From JAEUSG01 sp964590225 (GTDB lineage Bacteria; Fibrobacterota; OXYB2-FULL-49-7; JAEUSG01): DNA of 64,000 nucleotides. Shown one piece after another: positions 26,370-33,944 of the stretch (position 1 is its first letter; every line of letters starts with the position of its first letter). The position numbers and the translations under genes are program-made. The stretch lies in contig CAZPWS010000002.1 of NCBI GenBank assembly GCA_964590225.1, positions 1 through 64,000 on the forward strand, read 5' to 3'. The notes below the pieces were generated by a model. The model made no database searches and had not been told where the DNA came from. It worked only from the letters and a program-made list of their open reading frames with translations.

Positions 26370-27227
26370 CTAATTAGCAAACGAGTAGGTTAACCCCAGT
26401 GAGACGGTTTCCTTTAATCGGACATGGTTGGAGAGAGGCTTATCATATAACAGTTGGGCGTAAATATTGAACATTAGATATTTAGCGACATTGAGCGTTA
26501 AAACATTTTCCCAGTTCAGATGAGGATGGCGCCAATCGTTTTTGCCAGGTAACCCTTTCAAAGCATTAGCCCTTGAACTTATGATGGCTTCATAAAGTTT
26601 TAGAGTGCTAACAAACTGAACTAATTTACTGGTACTGTTTGCCTTAAGCTCGGATACAAGTTCGGCACCGCCATCATTGACAACATCCGGTTGGCTTCTG
26701 TCAATAATCTGCCGTGCCGCTGCACCCAAACGAAGGTTCCATGCAACCTGTTCATTCTTGACAATTCCTTTTATGGCACCAAAACTTTCCTTAATATCAA
26801 AAGGATTAAAGTATCTGACAAGAGCAGTATTGCGCTGATCACTAAACTGACTAATCATGTTGACTGAACCATAAGGATCAATAAATCCACCCAAGGTGAA
26901 CTTGAACAACGATTCAAGATCGATAAGGTCAGTTGACTTTGTGGGCATAGACCAATGTTTACTCTCTTTATTTTGTGTCTTTGTTTGACCAAAGGCCAAT
27001 TTAAGTGTGTTTTTGTTGTTAACCTTAAGGCTAATCTGTTTTTCAGCAGTTGCCGTTCCCTGTGCTGTCCATACAAATGAGCCTGCTGCTCCTCCAATCC
27101 AGTTATCGCTAAATGAATTAAGAGTTAAAAGAAGATTTGAATTTGCACCAATTTTCCAAGAATCGGCAAAAACACCATCGGATATTAAGACAACGGAAAC
27201 AGCACAAAAAAATGCCCTTTTAAGCAT
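26370..27227 (-). CDS. DUF3078-type outer-membrane-like protein
   Basis: The start is placed at the ATG at 27227 (SD AAAGGGTG), giving 285 aa with a signal peptide (MLKRAFFCAVSVVLISDGVFA). A long upstream extension of the frame is rejected because it would run through the PHP gene. The remainder is alternating beta strands with the recurring pattern of DUF3078: WKIGANSNLLLTLNSFSDNW, LSL..NTLKLAFGQTK, then HLNWENVLTLNVAKYLMFNI and a final aromatic-rich strand (ETVSLGLTYSFAN). It is probably an outer-membrane beta-barrel; the function of the family is not known. It lies 4 bp after the PHP gene and is the last gene of a purA-PHP-DUF3078 run. Confidence 0.75.
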   Translation of the reverse strand: MLKRAFFCAVSVVLISDGVFADSWKIGANSNLLLTLNSFSDNWIGGAAGSFVWTAQGTATAEKQISLKVNNKNTLKLAFGQTKTQNKESKHWSMPTKSTDLIDLESLFKFTLGGFIDPYGSVNMISQFSDQRNTALVRYFNPFDIKESFGAIKGIVKNEQVAWNLRLGAAARQIIDRSQPDVVNDGGAELVSELKANSTSKLVQFVSTLKLYEAIISSRANALKGLPGKNDWRHPHLNWENVLTLNVAKYLMFNIYAQLLYDKPLSNHVRLKETVSLGLTYSFAN

Positions 27228-27231
27228 ATAA

Positions 27232-27942
27232 TCACCCTTTCGGAATAAAAATTCGGTCCGCAGAGATCCCAAATTTTTCGACCATCTGCAATGGATAATC
27301 CAAATCAAAAGCATCGTCTGCAGCATGAGCATCGCTTCCAAAAGAGACCATGGCATCATGATTAACACACATTTGAAGGAAGCGCGTATCCGGCACTTTC
27401 CACCTTGATGAAATCTCGAATGCCACGCCATTTTCCTTGCCAGCCTTGACAACTGACTCTATCTGTTCGTCGGTGAATAGCTCATCGGGAGAGTATTTCT
27501 GCAGAAAAAATGGCAAAACAAGTGGATGCCCCAAAATATCAATTGGCGAAGTATTAAGGGCATGAATCACGCTGTCTATATATTTCTTGATAAATAAAGG
27601 AATGTCTGGAAATCGTAATACCCGATCGAAAAAAAAGAATACAAGCCCATCGCCAAAGTCGAGTGAGTGGACAGACCCTATGACATAATCCAGCTCATCC
27701 AGAAGTTCCTTGCTTACCGCGAGCTCGGGACCAATGCATATTTCACCGCTTTTCAGGATATCGTATTTGGATATTTCCTTGAGATATTTCTGAAATTGCT
27801 TGTCGCTGTTGATTTTATGGTACGGTGAAACATGGTCTGCAACTCCACCGCGGCAGAATTTTTCTCTACCGAGTCGCTCAATATCGGAAGGCTCCATTCG
27901 GCCATCCGAAAATTTAGTATGCATATGAAGATCGTACAGCAT
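27232..27942 (-). CDS. PHP-domain metal-dependent phosphoesterase
   Basis: A 236 aa PHP-fold hydrolase. The metal ligands are visible as HMHTKFSDG (6-14), ADHVSPYH (35-42), the pair IGSVHSLDFG and ILGHP in the middle, and FGSDAHAADDA near residue 205. It resembles histidinol-phosphatase-type or YcdX/tyrosine-phosphatase-type PHP proteins, but the substrate cannot be fixed: no his genes are near. The insertion GDGLVFFFFDRVLRFPDI is unusually phenylalanine-rich. It lies 25 bp downstream of purA and 4 bp upstream of the DUF3078 gene on the same strand. Confidence 0.8.
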   Translation of the reverse strand: MLYDLHMHTKFSDGRMEPSDIERLGREKFCRGGVADHVSPYHKINSDKQFQKYLKEISKYDILKSGEICIGPELAVSKELLDELDYVIGSVHSLDFGDGLVFFFFDRVLRFPDIPLFIKKYIDSVIHALNTSPIDILGHPLVLPFFLQKYSPDELFTDEQIESVVKAGKENGVAFEISSRWKVPDTRFLQMCVNHDAMVSFGSDAHAADDAFDLDYPLQMVEKFGISADRIFIPKG

Positions 27943-27967
27943 CTGATGCCTAATAAAGCATAACTAT

Positions 27968-29251
27968 TCAGAAAGCAGCGTTTAGAATGGTCTGGCTTCT
28001 GTCCGGCCCTACGGAAACAATCGATATAGGTACATCAACGAGTTTCGATAGTAGTTCAAGATATTTGCGCGCTTTTTCGGGAAGTTTTGAATATTCACGG
28101 ATTTCCTTGGTTTCGGTTAGCCATCCATCAACCTCTTTGTAAATAGGACGCACACTTTCAAGCTCTTCGATAGTATCAGGAAATTGTTCAATCACACTGC
28201 CACAACATTCATAGCCCACACAAACCTTGATTTTTTCCATTGAATCAAGAACATCCATTTTTGTAATTGCAAGTGAAGTTAATCCATTCAGGTCCGCCGC
28301 GCGCTTAACAAGCACTGCATCGAACCAGCCGCATCGCCGTGGTCGGCCGGTTGTAGCACCGAACTCGCCGCCTATTGTACGAATTTTGTTTCCAAGTGCT
28401 TCATCAAACTCTGTGGGGAAGGGGCCATTTCCGACGCGGGTTGTATAAGCCTTGACAACGCCTATTACTTCGTCGATTTTAGTAGGACCGATGCCGGTAC
28501 CAGTACAGGCTGCTGCTGCAATTGTGTTGGATGAAGTTACAAAAGGGTATGTCCCGTGGTCGATATCAAGCACTGTTCCCTGTGCCCCTTCAAACAATAG
28601 CCGTTTCCCTGCCTTTAACGCACGGTTTGCCATCTCTGTGGTGTCTGCCATAAGAGGCTTAAGCCTCTCGCCCATCGCGAGAAATTCGTCGGCAAGCTTA
28701 ATATGATCACAAGGAGGTTCGTTGTAGATTTTTACAAACAGATCGTTTTTTTCCTTTACAATTTCTTCGAGTTTTTTCCTGAATACAGACGGATTAAGCA
28801 AATCAGCCACTCTTACAGCCGTCCGTGAAACTTTGTCGGCATACGCAGGGCCAATTCCACGACCAGTAGTTCCAATCTTATTCGCCCCTTTGGCTTTTTC
28901 TTTTGCAAGATCGAGCTGCTTGTGATATGGCATTACCAGAATAGCCCGTTTGCTTATAAAAAGTCTATCCTTAATGGAAAATCCTTTTTGCAGTACCTCA
29001 TCAATTTCGCTCAGGAACTGTTGCGGCTCAAATACGACTCCATTGCCTATTATACATATTTTATCTGGATGCATTATTCCTGCTGGAATGAGATGAAATA
29101 CGAACTTTTCCCCGTTTACGATTACAGTATGCCCTGCATTGGCCCCGCCCTGAAAACGGATAACCATATCGGCATAATTTGTTAAGAAATCAACTATTTT
29201 TGCCTTGCCTTCATCACCCCACTGTGCACCAACAACAACACGGTTTGCCAT
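27968..29251 (-). CDS. purA: PurA, adenylosuccinate synthase
   Basis: From the ATG at 29251 (SD AAGGA upstream) the protein is 427 aa, the normal size. It makes adenylosuccinate from IMP, aspartate and GTP on the way to AMP. Motifs: NRVVVGAQWGDEGKAKIVDF at the start, NAGHTVIVNGEKF, GTTGRGIGPAYADKVSR, FEGAQGTVLDIDHGTYPFVT and TRVGNGPFPTE. The phosphate-loop motif normally reads GDEGKGK; here the third glycine is alanine (A17, codon GCA), which is atypical. A longer frame up to 29317 exists but has no conserved sequence. Confidence 0.95.
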   Translation of the reverse strand: MANRVVVGAQWGDEGKAKIVDFLTNYADMVIRFQGGANAGHTVIVNGEKFVFHLIPAGIMHPDKICIIGNGVVFEPQQFLSEIDEVLQKGFSIKDRLFISKRAILVMPYHKQLDLAKEKAKGANKIGTTGRGIGPAYADKVSRTAVRVADLLNPSVFRKKLEEIVKEKNDLFVKIYNEPPCDHIKLADEFLAMGERLKPLMADTTEMANRALKAGKRLLFEGAQGTVLDIDHGTYPFVTSSNTIAAAACTGTGIGPTKIDEVIGVVKAYTTRVGNGPFPTEFDEALGNKIRTIGGEFGATTGRPRRCGWFDAVLVKRAADLNGLTSLAITKMDVLDSMEKIKVCVGYECCGSVIEQFPDTIEELESVRPIYKEVDGWLTETKEIREYSKLPEKARKYLELLSKLVDVPISIVSVGPDRSQTILNAAF

Positions 29252-29353
29252 AAAAATTAAATCCTTCCTTTGTTCAGCAATTTCTGGGGTAAACGGTTTA
29301 TTGAAGAATCTCAACACCGCTTACAATAAAAATTAATTTCTGTTGCCTGTTAT

Positions 29354-29378
29354 AGTCAATTGTTATTGACTGTGAGTC
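29354..29378. promoter_or_regulatory. Overlapping inverted repeats upstream of the HEPN/MNT genes
   Basis: AGTCAAT (29354-29360) and ATTGACT (29365-29371) form a perfect dyad, and GACT..AGTC (29368-29378) overlaps it, so three AGTC half-sites occur in 25 bp. The site lies about 30 bp ahead of the HEPN start, within the gap from the divergent purA. An operator for autoregulation of the pair is plausible. Confidence 0.4.
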
Positions 29379-29406
29379 TTATTGAGAAATATCTTAGTTT
29401 TAAATA

Positions 29407-29808
29407 ATGGAAAAAAAGGATCATACTAAATATTGGATTATTACTTCGGAGCATGACAGAGAAACTGCTGAAGCATTATTCTTATCTGGCCGTTATGATG
29501 CCTGCCTTTTTTTTGGACATTTGATGATAGAAAAAATTTTAAAAGCTCTGTGGATAAATACACACGAAGAAGGTTTGATCCCGCCCAAAACACATAATCT
29601 TCTCAAAATTGCTATTGATGCAAAGATTGATATTGACAACAATACAAAAGCTGCCCTTTTGCGAATTGATGGTTTCAATCTCGAAACTAGGTATCCTGAT
29701 TATCGTCTATCCTTTTATAAACTTTGTACAAAAGACTTTACGGAAAAACAATTTATCGAAATTAAGGAATTATACTCATGCTTACGCAATCAACTGCAAT
29801 TGAATTAA
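29407..29808 (+). CDS. HEPN-domain protein of an HEPN/MNT pair
   Basis: A 133 aa all-helical HEPN protein (PF05168-like): KYWIITSEHDRETAEALFLS, then YDACLFFGHLMIEKILKALW, the usual first half of the domain. It overlaps the following nucleotidyltransferase gene by 31 bp, the common layout of HEPN/MNT toxin-antitoxin pairs. The catalytic R-x4-6-H of RNase-type HEPN toxins is not visible, so it may be a substrate-binding partner (HI0074 type) rather than an active RNase. Likely cytosolic. The domain call is good; toxin function is uncertain. Confidence 0.75.
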   Translation: MEKKDHTKYWIITSEHDRETAEALFLSGRYDACLFFGHLMIEKILKALWINTHEEGLIPPKTHNLLKIAIDAKIDIDNNTKAALLRIDGFNLETRYPDYRLSFYKLCTKDFTEKQFIEIKELYSCLRNQLQLN

Positions 29809-30089
29809 TCAGACGCTTTATACATGAGTTGGAAACGCATGAGGTTACTGTTAAATCTTCCTGGTTGTTTGGTTCGTACGCTAAAAACAGGGCTGATGAT
29901 AATAGTGATGTCGATGTTGCTTTGGTATCAGAAAAATTTAGTGGAGTACGATTTTTAGATAGAAACCTCCTTACACCTGTCTTGATGAATTTCACCGACC
30001 TTGAACCACACCCATTTATTCCAGAAGATTTTAATCTATCACAACCATTTGCACGGGAAATATTATTGACAGGCATAAGGGTTACCTGA
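29778..30089 (+). CDS. Minimal nucleotidyltransferase (MNT) of an HEPN/MNT pair
   Basis: A 103 aa MNT-type protein. The polymerase-beta nucleotidyltransferase signature is intact: WLFGSYAKNRADDNSDVDVA (29-48), with the paired aspartates needed for metal binding. In HEPN/MNT systems the MNT can inactivate its HEPN partner by nucleotidylating it. The start overlaps the end of the HEPN gene by 31 bp. An alternative reading is a standalone pair used in nucleotide modification, since the HEPN lacks a recognisable RNase motif. Confidence 0.8.
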   Translation: MLTQSTAIELIRRFIHELETHEVTVKSSWLFGSYAKNRADDNSDVDVALVSEKFSGVRFLDRNLLTPVLMNFTDLEPHPFIPEDFNLSQPFAREILLTGIRVT

Positions 30090-30107
30090 TTAATTAGGAG
30101 CAAATTC

Positions 30108-31082
30108 ATGAATTACAGAAAATTCGGCAGCACTGGAATTGAAGTTTCGGAAATAGGCTTCGGGGCGTGGGCAATTGGTGGGAGTTGGGGAAATCAAAGC
30201 GAAAGCGATTCGGTTGCCGCTCTTAACGAAGCAATCGATCTTGGCGTAAATTTCATTGATACTGCTGCCGGATATGGTGGCGGCAGAAGTGAAAGAATAA
30301 TCGCGGAAGTTTTAAAAACACGAAAAGAAAAAGTTTTTGTCGCAACAAAAATTCCGCCAGCTCCTGGTGCCTGGCCGCCCTCTCCTTATGACAATGTAAA
30401 TGAAAGATATTCAGAAAAGTACCTTCGCGAAAATCTTGAAAAACGGCTTTTGAATCTTAATACAGATTGTATAGATGTTTTACAGCTCCACACATGGACC
30501 CGAGCATGGAACCGTAATCCTGAACCCTTCATTTGCTTACGGCAACTTCAAAAAGAGGGAAAGATAAGATCTATTGGATTATCAACTCCAGAGCACGATC
30601 AGAATTCTGTTATTGATCTTATGCGTGGCGGCTTTATAGATACGGTACAGGTGATTTATAACATATTTGAACAGGAACCGGCGGCTGAATTACTTCCTGT
30701 GGCGCAGGAGACAAATACAGCTATAATTGTAAGAGTAGCTTTTGATGAAGGTTCTCTAACAGGCAAGTTTACACCCGAAACAAAATTTGCCGATGACGAT
30801 TTCCGTAAATCATATTTTGCCAGCGACCGTCTTTTAAGGGCAGTTGAACGAGCAAATAGGATTAGGAATGAGCTTTCCGAAGCAGATCCTACAATGCCCG
30901 AAGTAGCATTACGGTTTGTTCTTGACCATCCTGCTGTAAGCACGGTGATCCCCGGTATTCGAAATGTTGAACAGGCAAGAATGAACATTGCGGTTTCTGA
31001 CCTTGAGCCGTTGTCGAAAAATTTAACAGATAAACTGCATAAACATAACTGGTTAAGGGCATTTTGGTATGGAGGCAAATAG
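30108..31082 (+). CDS. Aldo/keto reductase
   Basis: A 324 aa TIM-barrel oxidoreductase of the aldo/keto reductase superfamily. The catalytic tetrad can be read: D51 and Y56 in FIDTAAGYGGGRSE, K81 in VATKIPP, and H127 in DVLQLHTWT. NADPH-binding residues lie in the C-terminal AVSTVIPGIRNVEQARMN. It probably reduces aldehydes or ketones of sugars or small metabolites in the cytosol; the substrate is unknown. SD GGAG precedes the ATG by about 9 nt. It overlaps the next gene by 14 bp. Confidence 0.9.
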   Translation: MNYRKFGSTGIEVSEIGFGAWAIGGSWGNQSESDSVAALNEAIDLGVNFIDTAAGYGGGRSERIIAEVLKTRKEKVFVATKIPPAPGAWPPSPYDNVNERYSEKYLRENLEKRLLNLNTDCIDVLQLHTWTRAWNRNPEPFICLRQLQKEGKIRSIGLSTPEHDQNSVIDLMRGGFIDTVQVIYNIFEQEPAAELLPVAQETNTAIIVRVAFDEGSLTGKFTPETKFADDDFRKSYFASDRLLRAVERANRIRNELSEADPTMPEVALRFVLDHPAVSTVIPGIRNVEQARMNIAVSDLEPLSKNLTDKLHKHNWLRAFWYGGK

Positions 31083-31929
31083 ACTGTTTCTTGTTTTCTA
31101 TTTATTGTTTTGTCTCACTCCGCTTTACGCCGATAGCCGGCTCGAAGCAGCTGACGGCAAGTATGTTACAATGTCGGACTCATTTATTCAGCAATTAAAT
31201 TTTGATAAGGCCATTTTATCCGTAAACAGTTTACCGTGGAAAAGTCTTGGCGAAAGAATATCTGCAACCAATCTCGTGTTTAGCCGTAGTGACAGTTCGA
31301 GTTCACAAATCAGGCTCATAAAATTCGTTAAAAATCAATTTTCATTCAGTATGATTGGAGAGCAGGGCAAAGGTAAGCCTGTCGATTACTGGATCTCCAA
31401 AGAGAAGCATGTTGCGGGAATAAACGCCAATTATTATTATCTGAGCACTAACAGGAAGGAAAAAATCCCTCTTGGACTTGTAGTAAAGAATGGTAAAACT
31501 ATTAGTCAATGGAAAGAAAACTATTCAGGGTCGTTTTTCTACGACGGTAAAAATGCGAGAATTCTTCACAGGGAAAGGCCTCCGCTAACAGCAATAGCAG
31601 CTTGCCAATCTTTTCCGATGCTGCTGTTTGAAAACCGCGTTCCAGAACCCATGCGATTAGATAAGAATAACATAATAGATATTAAGCGCAAGAACAGAAG
31701 ATCGGCTATTGCTGAAGATGCTGATGGTAATATTTACTTCGTTATATCAGTTCAGGATATTGGTTTTCAGGAGCTTGGGGCGGTTTGTGGAGCAATAGGG
31801 CTTTGGAAGTGCCTTGCGCTTGATGGGGGGAGTAGCACACAATACTGCGTTATGGATTCGGATACCGTAATAATGTCGGGTATTGAGCGAGTGCCTTTCG
31901 TAATTGGGGTAAAGAGTAAAGCAAAATAG
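31069..31929 (+). CDS. Exported phosphodiester glycosidase (NAGPA/DUF2233) family protein
   Basis: A 286 aa protein with a signal peptide (RLFLVFYLLFCLTPLYA). The NAGPA fold is recognisable: VAGINANYYYLSTNRKEKIP, PLGLVVKNGKTISQW, RRSAIAEDADGNIYFV, and the conserved CLALDGGSSTQYCVMDS near residue 250. Members remove covering groups from phosphodiester sugars or act on cell-wall glycans in the periplasm; activity of this one is unknown. Its start lies inside the end of the aldo/keto reductase gene, so the two are likely co-expressed. Confidence 0.82.
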   Translation: MEANRLFLVFYLLFCLTPLYADSRLEAADGKYVTMSDSFIQQLNFDKAILSVNSLPWKSLGERISATNLVFSRSDSSSSQIRLIKFVKNQFSFSMIGEQGKGKPVDYWISKEKHVAGINANYYYLSTNRKEKIPLGLVVKNGKTISQWKENYSGSFFYDGKNARILHRERPPLTAIAACQSFPMLLFENRVPEPMRLDKNNIIDIKRKNRRSAIAEDADGNIYFVISVQDIGFQELGAVCGAIGLWKCLALDGGSSTQYCVMDSDTVIMSGIERVPFVIGVKSKAK

Positions 31930-31946
31930 AGAGGGAAAATTAGACT

Positions 31947-32174
31947 ATGGACAAGCAAAAGACGCTAAAAATTACTTTGTTGCTGCGTGTGTCCGGTTTT
32001 GTTCTGATTATCGTGGCATTTTTAATGGCGATTATGCTAAGAAATGGCCACGGCGCCCTTTTAGGCTTTAATATTAATAGGCTGACATTTATCCTGTCTG
32101 TAGCCGGATTTATCCTTTACGCGGGCTCAAGAATTTTTGAGATAGTAACAAAACGGTCATCGCCCAAACAATAA
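31947..32174 (+). CDS. Small two-helix membrane protein, unknown function
   Basis: A 75 aa protein with two strongly hydrophobic segments (VSGFVLIIVAFLMAIML and LTFILSVAGFILYAGSRIF) and basic ends, as in a hairpin-like inner-membrane protein. SD-like GAGGGAAA precedes it. It follows the NAGPA-like gene by 17 bp and ends 18 bp inside the convergent prmC gene. I do not recognise a family. Confidence 0.6.
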   Translation: MDKQKTLKITLLLRVSGFVLIIVAFLMAIMLRNGHGALLGFNINRLTFILSVAGFILYAGSRIFEIVTKRSSPKQ

Positions 32175-33002
32175 TACAAGCGCTCTTTTAATTCCGCTAA
32201 GATCTTTTATAGTTTCTTTAACTGTAAATCCATTTGATACAGCTATTTCTGTGATGGGTTCAGATTGATTGAATCCATGCTCAATAATTAATTCACCGCC
32301 TTTATTGAGGTGTGCTGCGGCTTCGCCAAAGATGCTTCTGTAAAAATCAAGGCCATCGATTCCGCCAATAAGAGCCGTTAGTGGCTCGTAATCTCTTACT
32401 TCCGGTTCAAGCTCTGGTATTTCTTTGTCTGCAATATAGGGAGGATTGGAAACAATGTAATCGAACCGCCCCCCTTTTAGTTCGCTAAAAAGGTTAGACT
32501 TAATAAAATCAATATACTTTACATTAAGCGTATCAGCGTTTGTTCTTGCTATTGCTAACGCTTCATCGGAATAATCAATAGCCGTAAGCTTTGCACGGTT
32601 AACCATTCTGGCAATAGCGATAATAATTGCACCGGATCCCGTTCCAATATCAAGAAACGACTTATCCGTTAAAGAATCCTGTTGTTGCATCAGATACTCT
32701 ATAAGAACCTCTGTTTCTGGCCGTGGAATAAGGCATCCTTTGTTAACCCAAAGATCAAAATCCATAAATGGGGCTTTACCAATTATGTATTGAAATGGCT
32801 CTCTTTTTCCACGACGCCTTACCATTTCGCGAAAACCGTCTATTTCAGGAGTGCTCAGCGGTTTATCGAAGTTGAGATATAGATCGAGTCTTTTGCAACA
32901 AAGAATTTCTGAAAGCAATAACTCGGCCTCTAATCGTGGACTTGAAATCCCCTTTAACCTGAAAAACTGTTCCGTCTTTTTTAGAATTTCCAGTACGGTC
33001 AC
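32157..33002 (-). CDS. prmC: PrmC (HemK), release factor glutamine methyltransferase
   Basis: A 281 aa SAM-dependent methyltransferase. It modifies the GGQ glutamine of release factors RF1 and RF2. The N-terminal helical domain is followed by PFQYIIGKAPFMDFDLWVN and PRPETEVLIEYL. The SAM fold then gives FLDIGTGSGAIIIAIAR, and the catalytic VSNPPYIADKEI shows the NPPY motif. Length is normal. It is the last gene of the frr-to-prmC run and abuts the response regulator gene with no gap. Confidence 0.93.
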   Translation of the reverse strand: MTVLEILKKTEQFFRLKGISSPRLEAELLLSEILCCKRLDLYLNFDKPLSTPEIDGFREMVRRRGKREPFQYIIGKAPFMDFDLWVNKGCLIPRPETEVLIEYLMQQQDSLTDKSFLDIGTGSGAIIIAIARMVNRAKLTAIDYSDEALAIARTNADTLNVKYIDFIKSNLFSELKGGRFDYIVSNPPYIADKEIPELEPEVRDYEPLTALIGGIDGLDFYRSIFGEAAAHLNKGGELIIEHGFNQSEPITEIAVSNGFTVKETIKDLSGIKRALVLLFGR

Positions 33003-33926
33003 TTATAGTTCGTTTATAATAAGAGGTTTGAATCCCTTGTATTTGTCCTGAAGATAATTGATGAGTATTACTTCTGTTCTTTTTGATGGAATGATATTGA
33101 TTATAAGCGAATCAATAAATTCTCTTGTTATAAAGAGCCCTCTTCCATGTTCATCTTCGAGACTTTTAACGAGACCGGTTGTGGGGTCCTTTGTAAGATT
33201 TCTTTCGAGCCAGAATAGGATATCTTTTTTTCTGAGGCGCCCCTTCTGGTCGTTAACAGCGATGCCAATTTTTTCCTGATCTCCTGACCAATCGATATAA
33301 ACATACTCATCAGGTTTTAATTCCACATCAAGTACCCAGTCATCTTTTTTTGCACCGTCTTCGGCGCGTGCACCATAATAGACAGCATTGACGACAATTT
33401 CCCTAAGGGCCGTTTTAACCCGTTCAGATCTCGGATGGTTTATATGAAGAGAAAAAAGTTCTTGTATAGCCGCTTCAATCTGTCGCGAATGGGTAATTGT
33501 TATTCGTCCTTTTGAGGCATCAGCCTTAAAGTAGCGAGTAAGTCCAAAAACATCACCCGAAACCCAACCGTCAACATTGGCTTTAAAGTCACCAAAATTA
33601 AAGGGAGAGGTCTTTGAAATGATATTTCCAACATTATGCTTTTGCGCGAGTTCTATATAACTGTTTATATCGTAGGCTGTAATGAGCGCGCTTTTTATTG
33701 ATGGGTAAAGCCGTTTGGCTTCTGCAAGAAACTCAAAGCCCTTCATTCGCGGCATGTTTATATCAGATAATATGAGGTCAAAAACAGGATTTTGTTTCAA
33801 TAGCGCAAGAGCATCAATGCCATCCCCCGCTGTTTTTACCTCGTACCCCGAATCCTCAAGAAATTCACCTAAGACATCAAGCAGGTCCGGTTCATCATCA
33901 ACTAAAAGAATTTTGCCTTTGGCCAT
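33003..33926 (-). CDS. Response regulator with RsbW-like ATPase/kinase output domain
   Basis: A 307 aa protein. Residues 1-125 are a receiver: acidic pair D10/D11 in LLVDDEPDLL, phospho-acceptor D55 in LILSDINMPR, T in LITAYD and K in NIISKTS. The linker leads to a serine-kinase-like HATPase_c_2 domain (about 160-300), with ALREIVVNAVYYGA as N-box and DEHGRGLFITREFIDS as the G-loop region. The output is thus an anti-sigma-type kinase fold rather than DNA binding. It follows the histidine kinase gene by 18 bp on the same strand and is very likely its partner. A stress-response or partner-switching role is inferred. Confidence 0.82.
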   Translation of the reverse strand: MAKGKILLVDDEPDLLDVLGEFLEDSGYEVKTAGDGIDALALLKQNPVFDLILSDINMPRMKGFEFLAEAKRLYPSIKSALITAYDINSYIELAQKHNVGNIISKTSPFNFGDFKANVDGWVSGDVFGLTRYFKADASKGRITITHSRQIEAAIQELFSLHINHPRSERVKTALREIVVNAVYYGARAEDGAKKDDWVLDVELKPDEYVYIDWSGDQEKIGIAVNDQKGRLRKKDILFWLERNLTKDPTTGLVKSLEDEHGRGLFITREFIDSLIINIIPSKRTEVILINYLQDKYKGFKPLIINEL

Positions 33927-33944
33927 TCGAAATACTCTCCTCTT

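Noticed and set aside
27228..27452. N-terminal extension of the DUF3078 gene
   Set aside because: It overlaps the PHP gene almost entirely, has no signal peptide at its start, and the ATG at 27227 has both an SD and a signal peptide.
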